From positions 1 through 22,947 of the forward strand of contig NZ_CALIZP010000059.1 of assembly GCF_938028825.1 (NCBI RefSeq): a DNA stretch of 22,947 nt, written 5' to 3'. This document shows, piece by piece, positions 14,320-21,220 of this stretch. How positions within the stretch are numbered: position 1 is the first letter of the stretch; each line of letters starts with the position of its first letter. Source of the DNA: an uncultured Cardiobacterium sp. (GTDB lineage: Bacteria; Pseudomonadota; Gammaproteobacteria; Cardiobacteriales; Cardiobacteriaceae). The notes beneath the pieces are model-generated. The model ran no database searches. It saw only the letters and a list, made by a program, of their open reading frames with translations, and was not told the DNA's origin. The translations under genes were made by a program, and so were the position numbers.

Positions 14320-14363
14320 TATAGTCGTGTCAAATAGGACGGATACGGTGTTGGCGCGCCGGG
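14320..14363. mobile_element. Degenerate Correia-like element end
   Basis: TATAGTCGTGTCAAATAGGA followed by CGGATACGGTGTTGGCGCGCC resembles one end of a Correia-type MITE (a TATAGT terminus, then GATACGGCGTTGG(C)TCGCC-like sequence). It shares the TATAGTCGNNTCAAA core with copies at 17169 and 22891. The other end is not nearby, so it is a solitary or decayed end. Confidence 0.45.
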
Positions 14364-14600
14364 CGGGTTTCAGCGCGGGCCCGTTTTTTACAATCCCGGC
14401 AGGCGCCCGAAAAATGCCGTCAGGCGGCGTGAATGTCGGGCTTTGTCGAGACGTTGCCTGCAACGTCTCAAAAACAAAAATTGCGTAACCGTCCCGCTTG
14501 TGGTGCCCGCTTTTATCCGGAGACCAAAAGCAGGCTGCGCCTGCTTGGTGACGCATCGTCAAACGGCGTATTTACGGGGTGTTATCGCCGCAAGTCTTGG
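14364..14600. other. Gene-free region before oppA with inverted repeats
   Basis: Contains a perfect 9-bp inverted repeat GAGACGTTG-CCTG-CAACGTCTC (14448-14469) and an 8-bp one AAGCAGGC-TGC-GCCTGCTT (14528-14546). It also has reverse-strand copies of the ACGCCG repeat family (GGCGGCGTGAAT around 14424 and AACGGCGTATTTAC around 14561; a further one, CAAGCGGCGTAT, is just outside at 14311). No coding frame is supported. Confidence 0.5.
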
Positions 14601-14604
14601 CACG

Positions 14605-14642
14605 GGCGGCTTTTTGCCGCCTCCACGGGGGATTGGTATAAA
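14605..14642 (+). promoter_or_regulatory. oppA promoter with overlapping inverted repeat
   Basis: TTGCCG (14614-14619) and TATAAA (14637-14642) are 17 bp apart, a good sigma-70 fit. The -35 overlaps the right arm of a perfect inverted repeat GGCGGC-TTTTT-GCCGCC (14605-14621), a possible operator or the remains of a terminator. The start codon lies 35 bases downstream. Confidence 0.5.
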
Positions 14643-14677
14643 GTATGCGTTCCGTCCGACATCATGAGGAATCTTCA

Positions 14678-16240
14678 ATGCACAAACGCCTCCTGCTCCC
14701 CGCCCTGCTCGCCCTCGCCTTCTCCGCCCAGGCGGAAACCGTTTTCCGCCGCAGCAACGACGCCGAACCCGCCACCCTCGACCCGCAACTTGCCCAGGGC
14801 ATGCCGGAAATGCACATCCTGCGCGACATGTTCGTCGGCCTCGTTGATGAAGACGCGGGCGCGCGCCCCATCCCCGGTGCCGCCACCAGCTGGGACGTGA
14901 GCGGCGACGGCAAAACCTGGACTTTCCACCTGCGCGACGCCAACTGGTCGGACGGCACCCCCGTTACCGCCGATGATTTTGTCTATGCCTGGCGGCGCGC
15001 CGTTGATCCCGCGACCGGCAGCAAATACGCCTTCTTCCTCTACCCGGTCAAAAACGCCAAAGAAATCACCGCAGGCACCGCAGCGGTGGACAGCCTCGGC
15101 GTGACAGCCGTGGATGAGCACACCCTGCGCGTCGAGCTGAACAACCCGACCCCGTACTTCACCGGCCTCCTCAGCAACGCCGCCACCTACCCCGTGCCGC
15201 GCCACGTCGTGGAAAAACACGGCAAAAACTGGACGCGCGCCGAGAACATCGTCGGCAACGGCGCTTTCAAAATGCGCGAATGGAAGCCGTCCGCCAGCAT
15301 CACCCTGGAAAAATCGCCAAACTACTACGACGCCGCCCAAGTCGCACTCGACAAAGTCATCTACTACGTCAGCGAAGACAAAAACGCCGAACTGCAACGC
15401 TACCGCGCCGGCGAACTCGACTGGACGGCGGACGTGCCCAACGACCAGATCAAATGGCTGAGTGAAAACCTCGGTGACGAACTGAGCATCCACAACTACC
15501 TCGGCACCTACTACTTCGGCTTCAACCTGACCAAAGCACCCTTCAAGGACGCGCCCAAACTGCGCGAAGCGCTGAACCTCGCGCTCGACCGCGACCGCAT
15601 CGTCAAGCTGGCGGGCAGTGGCGAGACCCCGGCCTACGGCTTCGTCACCCCCGGCGTCAGTGACTACACCCCCTACCAACCCGATTATGCCGCCTGGGAC
15701 TACGGCAAACGCCTCGAACGCGCGAAAAAACTCTATGCCGAGGCAGGCTATGGCAAGGACAACCCGCTCAAAGTCGAACTGCTCTACAACAGCAACGACA
15801 ACAACAAAAAAATCGCCATCGCCACCGCCGCCCTGTGGAAAGAAGGGCTGGGCGTCGAAACCACCCTGACCAACAAAGAATGGAAGGCGTATCTCAACGA
15901 CCGCCGCGAATACAACACCCAGGTTTTCCGGGGCTCGTGGATGGGTGACTACGACGACGCCAACACCTACCTCGATCTCTTCGTCAGCGGCGGTGGCAGC
16001 AACACCATCGGCCTGAACGACCCCGAATACGACAAACTGCTGGCGGAAGCGGCGGCGGAAACCGACAGCAAAAAACGCGCCGCCCTGCTGCACAAAGCGG
16101 AAAAACGGCTCATCGACCAGAACGGCCTCATCCCGGTGTATTACTTCGTCTCCAAGCACCTGATAAAGCCCTACGTGAAAGGCTACGAGGCCAACGTGAT
16201 GAACCACTGGCCGAGCAAATATATCCGCATCGAAAAATAA
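14678..16240 (+). CDS. oppA: Oligopeptide ABC transporter periplasmic binding protein (OppA-like)
   Basis: A 520-aa SBP_bac_5 family protein. A Sec signal peptide of about 19 residues (MHKRLLLPALLALAFSAQA, cleaved before Glu) is followed by the mature start VFRRSNDAEPATLDPQ. Family motifs are TWTFHLRDANWSDGTPVTADDFVYAWRRAVDP, in the ligand lobe near residues 80-111 (seen in pieces), then IVGNGAFKM and the C-terminal GLIPVYYFVSKHLIKPYVKG, typical of OppA/MppA. It would bind peptides in the periplasm. No OppBCDF genes are adjacent, so it is either an orphan or works with a permease elsewhere. GAGGA precedes ATG 14678; an upstream in-frame ATG at 14645 would spoil the signal peptide. Confidence 0.88.
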   Translation: MHKRLLLPALLALAFSAQAETVFRRSNDAEPATLDPQLAQGMPEMHILRDMFVGLVDEDAGARPIPGAATSWDVSGDGKTWTFHLRDANWSDGTPVTADDFVYAWRRAVDPATGSKYAFFLYPVKNAKEITAGTAAVDSLGVTAVDEHTLRVELNNPTPYFTGLLSNAATYPVPRHVVEKHGKNWTRAENIVGNGAFKMREWKPSASITLEKSPNYYDAAQVALDKVIYYVSEDKNAELQRYRAGELDWTADVPNDQIKWLSENLGDELSIHNYLGTYYFGFNLTKAPFKDAPKLREALNLALDRDRIVKLAGSGETPAYGFVTPGVSDYTPYQPDYAAWDYGKRLERAKKLYAEAGYGKDNPLKVELLYNSNDNNKKIAIATAALWKEGLGVETTLTNKEWKAYLNDRREYNTQVFRGSWMGDYDDANTYLDLFVSGGGSNTIGLNDPEYDKLLAEAAAETDSKKRAALLHKAEKRLIDQNGLIPVYYFVSKHLIKPYVKGYEANVMNHWPSKYIRIEK

Positions 16241-16244
16241 GCAC

Positions 16245-16264
16245 GGCGCCCTGTGGGGCGCCTT
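16245..16264 (+). terminator. Possible terminator after oppA
   Basis: GGCGCCC-TGTG-GGGCGCC, a perfect 7-bp stem 4 bases after the oppA stop, followed only by TT. The stem is strong and the U-tract weak; partial read-through into the EamA gene is plausible. Confidence 0.5.
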
Positions 16265-16298
16265 GCCGCAATCCGCACTTCCTCCGCAGAAACGCATC

Positions 16299-17168
16299 AT
16301 GACCCGCTTCCTCACCCCCGCCTGGCGCGGGATTTACTGGTCCGTCTTTTCCAGCCTGAACTTCGCGTTGATGGGCGTCATCACCAAAGCCAGCGCGCAG
16401 CATTTCCCCTTCTCCTCGAACGAACTCGCCACCTGGCGCAATCTGCCCGCGACCCTGGCCCTGGGCGGTTTCGCCCTGCTGCGCGGGCAGCGTTTCGCCA
16501 CGCAGCACCTGCACGCGCATGTCGTCCGCAGCGTCTCCGGCGGCGTTTCCACCCTCCTGTTTTTCTACACCATCACCCTGCTGCCGCTTGCCACCGCCGT
16601 TACCCTCGGCTACAGCTCGGCCATCTTCCTCGCCCTGCTGTCCTTCATCCTGCTGCACGAACACATCACCCACCGCACCGTCGCCGTGCTGATCATCGGC
16701 CTGATTGGTGTCGCCGTGCTGCTGCGACCGGGCTTTTCCGCCGGACAGGCCTGGGGACTTTCCTGCGGCCTCTTCGGTGCGGCGATGACCGGCCTCGCCC
16801 ACCTGCAATTGCGCGAAATGAGCGCCACCGGCGAACCCGCCTGGCGTATCGTTTTCTATTTCTCGCTGGTCAGCACCCTGATGAGCGCCGCCATCGCCAC
16901 CGCCCAGGGCTGGCACGCACCGCCGCTTGCCGCCCTGCCCTACCTGCTCGGCATTGGCGCGGCCGGCCTTGTCGCGCAACTGGCGCTGACCCGCGCCTAT
17001 GCCGTCGGGCAGAAATTCACTGTCGCCGCATTGTCCTACCTGACCGTGGTCTTCTCCGTTGTCTTCGGCCACTATTTTTTTCACGAAATCCTCGGCGGGC
17101 AAGAAATGGCGGGCATCGCCATCATCATCACCGCCGGGCTGATCAGCGTTACCCGCGAGCGGCATTAA
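16299..17168 (+). CDS. EamA/DMT-family inner-membrane transporter
   Basis: A 289-aa protein with ten predicted membrane helices in two EamA repeats. The first repeat includes FALMGVITKAS and TAVTLGYSSAIFLALLSFILLHEHI; the second includes GLAHLQLREM and AVGQKFTVAALSYLTVVFSVVFG, ending in GIAIIITAGLISV. DMT transporters export or import small metabolites; the substrate is unknown. ATG 16299 is preferred over an in-frame TTG at 16263, which falls inside the oppA terminator hairpin; no strong ribosome site is seen. The stop codon abuts a Correia-like repeat end. Confidence 0.82.
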   Translation: MTRFLTPAWRGIYWSVFSSLNFALMGVITKASAQHFPFSSNELATWRNLPATLALGGFALLRGQRFATQHLHAHVVRSVSGGVSTLLFFYTITLLPLATAVTLGYSSAIFLALLSFILLHEHITHRTVAVLIIGLIGVAVLLRPGFSAGQAWGLSCGLFGAAMTGLAHLQLREMSATGEPAWRIVFYFSLVSTLMSAAIATAQGWHAPPLAALPYLLGIGAAGLVAQLALTRAYAVGQKFTVAALSYLTVVFSVVFGHYFFHEILGGQEMAGIAIIITAGLISVTRERH

Positions 17169-17212
17169 ATAGTCGCTTCAAACAGAAATGATATGGGGCA
17201 GACCCGCCGACA
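17169..17212. mobile_element. Degenerate Correia-like element end at EamA stop
   Basis: ATAGTCGCTTCAAACAGAAA, then TGATATGGGGCAGACCCGCC, resembles the copies at 14320 and 22891 (ATAGTCG(T/C)TTCAAACAG(G/A)AATGA). It begins directly after the TAA of the transporter gene. No second end is nearby. Confidence 0.5.
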
Positions 17213-17237
17213 CACCCAGATTATTTCCCGGGATTGG

Positions 17238-17510
17238 TTAACGTGCGCATGCGCCCGGCTGCATGCTGACGATATGTTCGGGGGCGATGCACACCTCACA
17301 GGCATTCATGAAGGTCAGCGCCTGCCGCCGCCCGCCCGCGTCAAAGGTTACGCAGACGGGATCATGCGTGGCAGGGCAACGGCGCGCCGCGCAACCGGGG
17401 CTTTGCAGCGGCGTTTGCGGTGCCATCACCCACGGTCCGTCGAACGGCTTGCGTTCCCGCTGACAGGCGGCGAGCAACAGCAGCGCCGCCACCATCCATC
17501 CCGTTTTCAT
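17238..17510 (-). CDS. Small lipoprotein with Kazal-like six-cysteine domain
   Basis: A 90-aa protein with a lipoprotein signal (MKTGWMVAALLLLAAC, lipidated Cys16) and a compact domain with six cysteines: C-x4-C-x7-C-x17-C-x2-C-x13-C. The CPATHDPVC and FMNACEVC pieces follow the Kazal pattern (C-P-x-DPVC ... N-x-C-x2-C), although the third loop is longer than usual. Kazal domains are mostly serine-protease inhibitors, so an outer-membrane lipoprotein shielding against host or self proteases is possible but unproven. The ATG overlaps the stop of the nitroreductase gene (ATGA). Confidence 0.6.
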   Translation of the reverse strand: MKTGWMVAALLLLAACQRERKPFDGPWVMAPQTPLQSPGCAARRCPATHDPVCVTFDAGGRRQALTFMNACEVCIAPEHIVSMQPGACAR

Positions 17511-18235
17511 CGCTTGACGAACCCCTGCGCCTGCAAAAACGCCAGCACATGCGGGCGCAACGGCGCGTCCAGCGACTTCCGCACCGCATCCAGCCAGGTG
17601 CGCGCCTCGCCCGTGCGCGCCGTGTAGTAGGCGCGCAGTTCGTCATCATAAGCGGCGAACGCCTGCGGGTCGGGTTCGTGGTAGCGGTTTTCATGCAGCA
17701 CCACCGCACGCGGCAGGCGCGGCTTCACAGGCGGGTCTTGCGCCGGATAGCCGAGGCAGAGCCCGACCAGCGGCAGGCAGTGCGCGGGCAGGCCAACCAG
17801 TGCCGCCACCGCCGCGAGGTCGTTGCGCAGCGCGCCGATATACACGCCGCCGAGGCCGAGCGATTCCGCGACCAGCAGCACGTTCTGCGCCATGATGCCG
17901 GTATCCACCGCGCCGATCAGCAGCGCTTCCGCCCAGTCGGTCTGCGCCTGCGGCAGGAGCAGGTGGTGTTTGTGGAAATCGACACAGAAGAGCAGGAATT
18001 CCGGGCATTCCGTCACATAGGCCATATCCGACGCCACGCGGCGGATAGCGGCGCGGATGGCGGCATCGGTGATGCGGATGATGGAGATGCATTGCAGATG
18101 GTTCGAGGTGGATGCCATCTGGGCGGCATCAAGCAGCGCGGCCAATACTGCCGGCGGCACGGGCTTGTCGCTGAATTTGCGGATGGAGCGGTGCGCCAGC
18201 GCGGTTTCCAGGGCGGGCAGACTTTTCATGGACAT
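17507..18235 (-). CDS. NfsA-like FMN nitroreductase
   Basis: A 242-aa cytoplasmic flavoprotein of the oxygen-insensitive NADPH nitroreductase (NfsA/FRP) branch. HRSIRKFSDKPVP (residues 15-27) contains the FMN phosphate-binding Arg-Ser-x-Arg, ASTSNHLQ is the substrate/FMN loop, and SLGLGGVYIGALRND is the typical FMN-stacking turn. LVGLCLGYPAQDPPVKPRLP is the NfsA-type C-terminal signature. It reduces nitro compounds or quinones by two-electron steps. The start has GAGG at good distance. It follows the DUF6463-like gene by 33 bp and is coupled to the lipoprotein gene. Confidence 0.85.
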   Translation of the reverse strand: MSMKSLPALETALAHRSIRKFSDKPVPPAVLAALLDAAQMASTSNHLQCISIIRITDAAIRAAIRRVASDMAYVTECPEFLLFCVDFHKHHLLLPQAQTDWAEALLIGAVDTGIMAQNVLLVAESLGLGGVYIGALRNDLAAVAALVGLPAHCLPLVGLCLGYPAQDPPVKPRLPRAVVLHENRYHEPDPQAFAAYDDELRAYYTARTGEARTWLDAVRKSLDAPLRPHVLAFLQAQGFVKR

Positions 18236-18268
18236 AACAACCTCACGAAAAAAGAAGGGAACGGCACC

Positions 18269-18628
18269 CTACCCTGCCCCGCCTGCCTTCGCAAGCACGA
18301 AGGCGCAGGCGAGCGCGAGCAGCAGGAACGGCCCTGGCTGCGGGAAAAGCAGACAGATGCCCGCCGCCAGCGCCCACAGTCCCAGAAGCAGCGGCCAGCC
18401 GAGGCGCCCTGCATCCGCCAGTTGCCAGAACGCCGCACCAATCAGCATCAGGGCGAAACCGGCCACCATGAACCACAGCAGGGCAAAGGCAGCGGCATCA
18501 TCGGCGCGCACGGCGGCAATCAGGCCGCCGCGCCACAGCCGCCGCAGGGCATCGCGCATCAGCACGAACGCCAGAATATTGTGCAGGAAACCGGTCGCGA
18601 CCAGCGCCAGGGAAAGCCATTTCAGCAT
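18269..18628 (-). CDS. Small four-helix membrane protein, DUF6463-like
   Basis: A 119-aa protein with four hydrophobic segments (WLSLALVATGFLHNILAFVL, ALLWFMVAGFALMLIGAAFW, GWPLLLGLWALAAGICLLF, GPFLLLALACAFVLA). The first helix with its GFLHN turn and the overall layout recall DUF6463 proteins, whose function is unknown. AGAGG precedes the ATG. Probably first gene of a three-gene minus-strand unit with the nitroreductase and the lipoprotein. Confidence 0.6.
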   Translation of the reverse strand: MLKWLSLALVATGFLHNILAFVLMRDALRRLWRGGLIAAVRADDAAAFALLWFMVAGFALMLIGAAFWQLADAGRLGWPLLLGLWALAAGICLLFPQPGPFLLLALACAFVLAKAGGAG

Positions 18629-18664
18629 GATGACCTCTTTTGCCGGGTACAGGAGGGCGCAGGA

Positions 18665-18690
18665 TTAAAAACCCCGCCGCTGCGGGGTTT
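18665..18690 (-). terminator. Intrinsic terminator of ppk2
   Basis: On the minus strand AAACCCCGC-AGCG-GCGGGGTTT is followed by TTAAT: a perfect 9-bp stem with a five-T tail, 15 bases after the ppk2 stop. Confidence 0.85.
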
Positions 18691-18704
18691 CGTCTTCATC
18701 GCGG

Positions 18705-19874
18705 TCAGCCCAAATCGCGGGCCGAGCGCGGTGTGCCGTGGCCGTTTTCCGTTTCGTACAGCGCGCCGGCGCGCACGACGAGGAGCGGGTCGATGGCGCC
18801 GATTTGCGCGTTGTCTTTTTCGCTATACGGCACGCGGTGCAGCACATAGCGCATCGCGTTCAGCCGCGCCCGTTTTTTGCAGTTGGATTTGACCACGATC
18901 CACGGGCTTTCCGCCGTGTCGGTGTGGAAGAACATCGCTTCTTTGGCAGCGGTGTAGTCGTCCCATTTGTCCACCGAGGCTTTGTCCATCGGGCTCAGCT
19001 TCCATTGTTTGAGCGGATGCGCTTCGCGCTCTTTGAAGCGGCGGCGCTGCTCGTCCTGGCTGACGGAGAACCAGAATTTGATGAGGATGATGCCGCTTCG
19101 GACCAGGTTGCGCTCGAAATCCGGCACTTCGCGCATGAATTCGTCGTATTCGCCGTCGCTGCAAAAGCCCATGACGCGCTCGACGCCGGCGCGGTTGTAC
19201 CAGGAGCGGTCGAAGAGGACGATTTCCCCTTTGGTCGGCAGGTGCTTGATGTAGCGCTGGAAGTACCATTGCCCCTGTTCTTCCGAGGTCGGTTTTTCGA
19301 GGGCAACGACGCGGGCGCCACGCGGGTTCATGTGCTCCATGAAGCGCTTGATGGTGCCGCCTTTGCCCGCCGCATCGCGGCCTTCAAAGAGGATGACGAC
19401 GCGCTGCCCGGTGTCTTTCACCCATTTTTGCAGTTTGAGCAGCTCGACTTGCAGGTGGTATTTCTGCTTTTCGTAGTTTTTGCGGCTCATGCGGTTTTTG
19501 TACGGGTACACGCCTTCGCGCCAGCCTTCGACCAGTTCGTCATCGGCGCGCACGGTGGTTGCAGGCGGCTGCGCACTGCCGTGTTTCCGGAAGAGTTCTT
19601 GCACCTTGGCAAGTTCGTCCGGCGAGAAGCTGGCGAGGACGGTGTCGAGATAGCTGCCCGGCGCGCCGATTCTGCCGTCGGCGATGTCGCGCAGGATGAT
19701 GTCGCTCAAGGCTTCGGCATGATGGTCTTCGGCACGCTGCATCTTGGTGCTGATTTCATGCGCTTCGACTTGCGGCGCGGGGGCCTTGTCGATGGGCTCG
19801 ATGTCGATGACTTTGCCGCCGTCGTTCCCGGCGGTTCTCTTGCGGCGCACGGGGGCTTTTTTCGTGGTTGTCAT
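18705..19874 (-). CDS. ppk2: Polyphosphate kinase 2
   Basis: A 389-aa P-loop kinase of the PPK2 family, which phosphorylates nucleotides with polyphosphate. The Walker A region EGRDAAGKGGTIKRF lies at about 164-178, ALEKPTSEEQGQWYFQRYI follows, and Walker B/lid FDRSWYNRAGVERVMGF is at about 221-237. WKLSPMDKASVDKWDDYTAAKEAMF and the C-terminal RARLNAMRYVLHRVPY are conserved. The catalytic domain (about 120-370) is of normal size. The first 110 residues are an extra basic then helical region, so the protein is longer than the usual 260-300 residues. AAGGAC precedes the ATG. Confidence 0.92.
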   Translation of the reverse strand: MTTTKKAPVRRKRTAGNDGGKVIDIEPIDKAPAPQVEAHEISTKMQRAEDHHAEALSDIILRDIADGRIGAPGSYLDTVLASFSPDELAKVQELFRKHGSAQPPATTVRADDELVEGWREGVYPYKNRMSRKNYEKQKYHLQVELLKLQKWVKDTGQRVVILFEGRDAAGKGGTIKRFMEHMNPRGARVVALEKPTSEEQGQWYFQRYIKHLPTKGEIVLFDRSWYNRAGVERVMGFCSDGEYDEFMREVPDFERNLVRSGIILIKFWFSVSQDEQRRRFKEREAHPLKQWKLSPMDKASVDKWDDYTAAKEAMFFHTDTAESPWIVVKSNCKKRARLNAMRYVLHRVPYSEKDNAQIGAIDPLLVVRAGALYETENGHGTPRSARDLG

Positions 19875-19970
19875 GGGGTGTCCTTAATGAGGGGAAGGCG
19901 TTACTGTTGATGATTTTGCCGGTACCGGGCACCGGAGAATGCGGGCGATATTGTGCAGCATTGGTAATCC

Positions 19971-20453
19971 TCAGCGGGTGGCGAACCAGCGTTGCAGGTC
20001 ATCCGCATCGAGCATTCCCGCCTTATATTCAATAATCCGGCCGTCGCGACCGATCAGGTAATTGGTCGGCGTGCCGCTGACGCGGTAGCGCTCCGCCGTT
20101 ACCCCCATCTGGTCGGCGGCAAGCGGCACGGTCAGCCCGCGCTGCGCGGCGAGCGCTTGCAGGGTGTTGCTGTCGGCACCGTCGATATTGACCGCGAGCA
20201 CGCCTACCGCCTGCGGATGCGCCGCCTGCAAATCCTGAATCTCGCGCAATTCCTTGATGCACATGCCGCAGGTCGCCGACCAGAAATTCAGAATCAGCGG
20301 GCGCTCGCCGCTTGCAGGCAAAGACACGACCTCATCATGCGGCCCCAGCGCGAGAATCGGAGGCGCGGGGCGTCCCGTTTCCGCCTTCGCCACCTCTTCC
20401 TGTCCGCAGGCGGCAAGCAGGAGCGTACAACACAGCAACCAGACGTATTTCAT
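19971..20453 (-). CDS. TlpA-like thioredoxin-fold lipoprotein
   Basis: A 160-aa envelope protein with a lipoprotein signal (MKYVWLLCCTLLLAAC, Cys16 lipidated) and a TlpA/ResA-type thioredoxin fold. The active site WSATCGMCIKE has Cys62/Cys65, and the cis-proline loop is in VSGTPTNYLIGRDGRI. Such proteins reduce periplasmic disulfides for cytochrome c or copper-centre maturation or for methionine sulfoxide reductases. The start at 20453 has GAGGA seven bases upstream; the longer in-frame ATG at 20480 would bury the signal. It diverges from the copper-storage gene across 176 bp. Confidence 0.8.
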   Translation of the reverse strand: MKYVWLLCCTLLLAACGQEEVAKAETGRPAPPILALGPHDEVVSLPASGERPLILNFWSATCGMCIKELREIQDLQAAHPQAVGVLAVNIDGADSNTLQALAAQRGLTVPLAADQMGVTAERYRVSGTPTNYLIGRDGRIIEYKAGMLDADDLQRWFATR

Positions 20454-20544
20454 AGCAAAATCCTCAACAAGAAATGCCACTTACCATAGGGAAACACGCC
20501 GGAAACGTCAACCGTCGCAGATACATACACATCGGCGCATAAAA

Positions 20545-20573
20545 TTGGGGAAAAACGGGAAAACCGTTATACT
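20545..20573 (+). promoter_or_regulatory. csp promoter with inverted repeat in spacer
   Basis: TTGGGG (20545-20550) and TATACT (20568-20573) are separated by 17 bp. The spacer contains a perfect AACGG-GAAAA-CCGTT inverted repeat (20554-20568) that reaches the first base of the -10. A regulator bound there would block or remodel the promoter; it is not the canonical CueR box. Confidence 0.5.
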
Positions 20574-20629
20574 GCGCCACCCCACACGGGGCACAACCAA
20601 CATCAACCCACGCAATTCCGGAGAACAAC

Positions 20630-21073
20630 ATGGAACGCAGAACATTCATCGGCGCAGCCGCCGCCACCCTCGCCCTTTCCGCCGCCGCCACCGCCGCTGC
20701 CGAAGAGCACAAACACGAACACGGCACCGCTGCCGCCGGCAAGGTCAACGAAGACCTGCTCAAAGCCACCGCCGCCTGCCTTGCCACCGGCCGTGTCTGC
20801 CTCACCCACTGCATCACCCAGCTTGGCGCAGGCGACAAAACCCTGGAAGCCTGCGCCAAAGCCGTCAACCAGATGCTGGCCCTGTGCGATGCGACCAACA
20901 GCCTCGCTGCACAAAACGCCGCCCTGCTCGCCGCCGTCGCCAAACAGTGCGCCGAAGCCTGCAAACAGTGCGCCGAAGCCTGCAAAGAGCACGCCGACCA
21001 CCACGCCGAATGCAAAGCCTGCCTCGATGCCTGCCTCGAATGCGTCGAAGCCTGCAACAAAATCGCCGCCTGA
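20630..21073 (+). CDS. Tat-exported four-helix-bundle copper storage protein (Csp-like)
   Basis: A 147-aa protein with a twin-arginine-type signal (MERRTFIGAAAATLALSAAA) and a mature four-helix DUF326/Csp-type bundle. It has 14 cysteines, most in CxxxC spacing along helices (KQCAEACKQCAEACK, ECKACLDACLECVEAC), as in Csp1, which binds many Cu(I) ions inside the bundle. A His-rich N-terminal patch (EEHKHEHG) and HADHHAE may be entry sites. A 21-bp internal repeat encodes the doubled KQCAEAC. GGAG precedes the ATG, and a strong terminator follows. Probable role: exported copper storage or detoxification, possibly supplying cuproenzymes. Confidence 0.82.
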   Translation: MERRTFIGAAAATLALSAAATAAAEEHKHEHGTAAAGKVNEDLLKATAACLATGRVCLTHCITQLGAGDKTLEACAKAVNQMLALCDATNSLAAQNAALLAAVAKQCAEACKQCAEACKEHADHHAECKACLDACLECVEACNKIAA

Positions 21074-21091
21074 GCGCCGCAAGCCGTTACG

Positions 21092-21116
21092 AAACCCGCC
21101 GCAAGGCGGGTTTTTT
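21092..21116 (+). terminator. Intrinsic terminator after csp gene
   Basis: AAACCCGCC-GCAA-GGCGGGTTT, a perfect 9-bp stem with a GCAA tetraloop, followed by six T in total. Confidence 0.92.
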
Positions 21117-21185
21117 CTTGCCGGACATTCACGGCCACAAGACACCCGCACAACAGAACAAGACACTGCCAACAGGCGAATTCCC

Positions 21186-21191
21186 TATAAT
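21186..21191 (+). promoter_or_regulatory. Consensus -10 box of msrAB
   Basis: A perfect TATAAT lies 30-35 bases before the ATG. No good -35 is present at 16-18 bp; AAGACA sits 20 bp away. The short leader lacks a clear Shine-Dalgarno. Confidence 0.45.
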
Positions 21192-21220
21192 CCACGGCGA
21201 ACCCACATAAAACCACGACC

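Noticed and set aside
14320..14340. TTGACA (minus strand, 14330-14335) as a ccoS -35 box
   Set aside because: No -10 lies at 16-18 bp, and the word is part of the Correia-like end.
14675..16315. A 546-aa open frame antisense to oppA
   Set aside because: Same shadow composition; the plus-strand oppA has a signal peptide and family motifs.
16128..17165. A 345-aa antisense frame opposite the EamA transporter
   Set aside because: Low-complexity Gly/Gln/Asp-rich shadow without a start signal; the plus frame has ten membrane helices.
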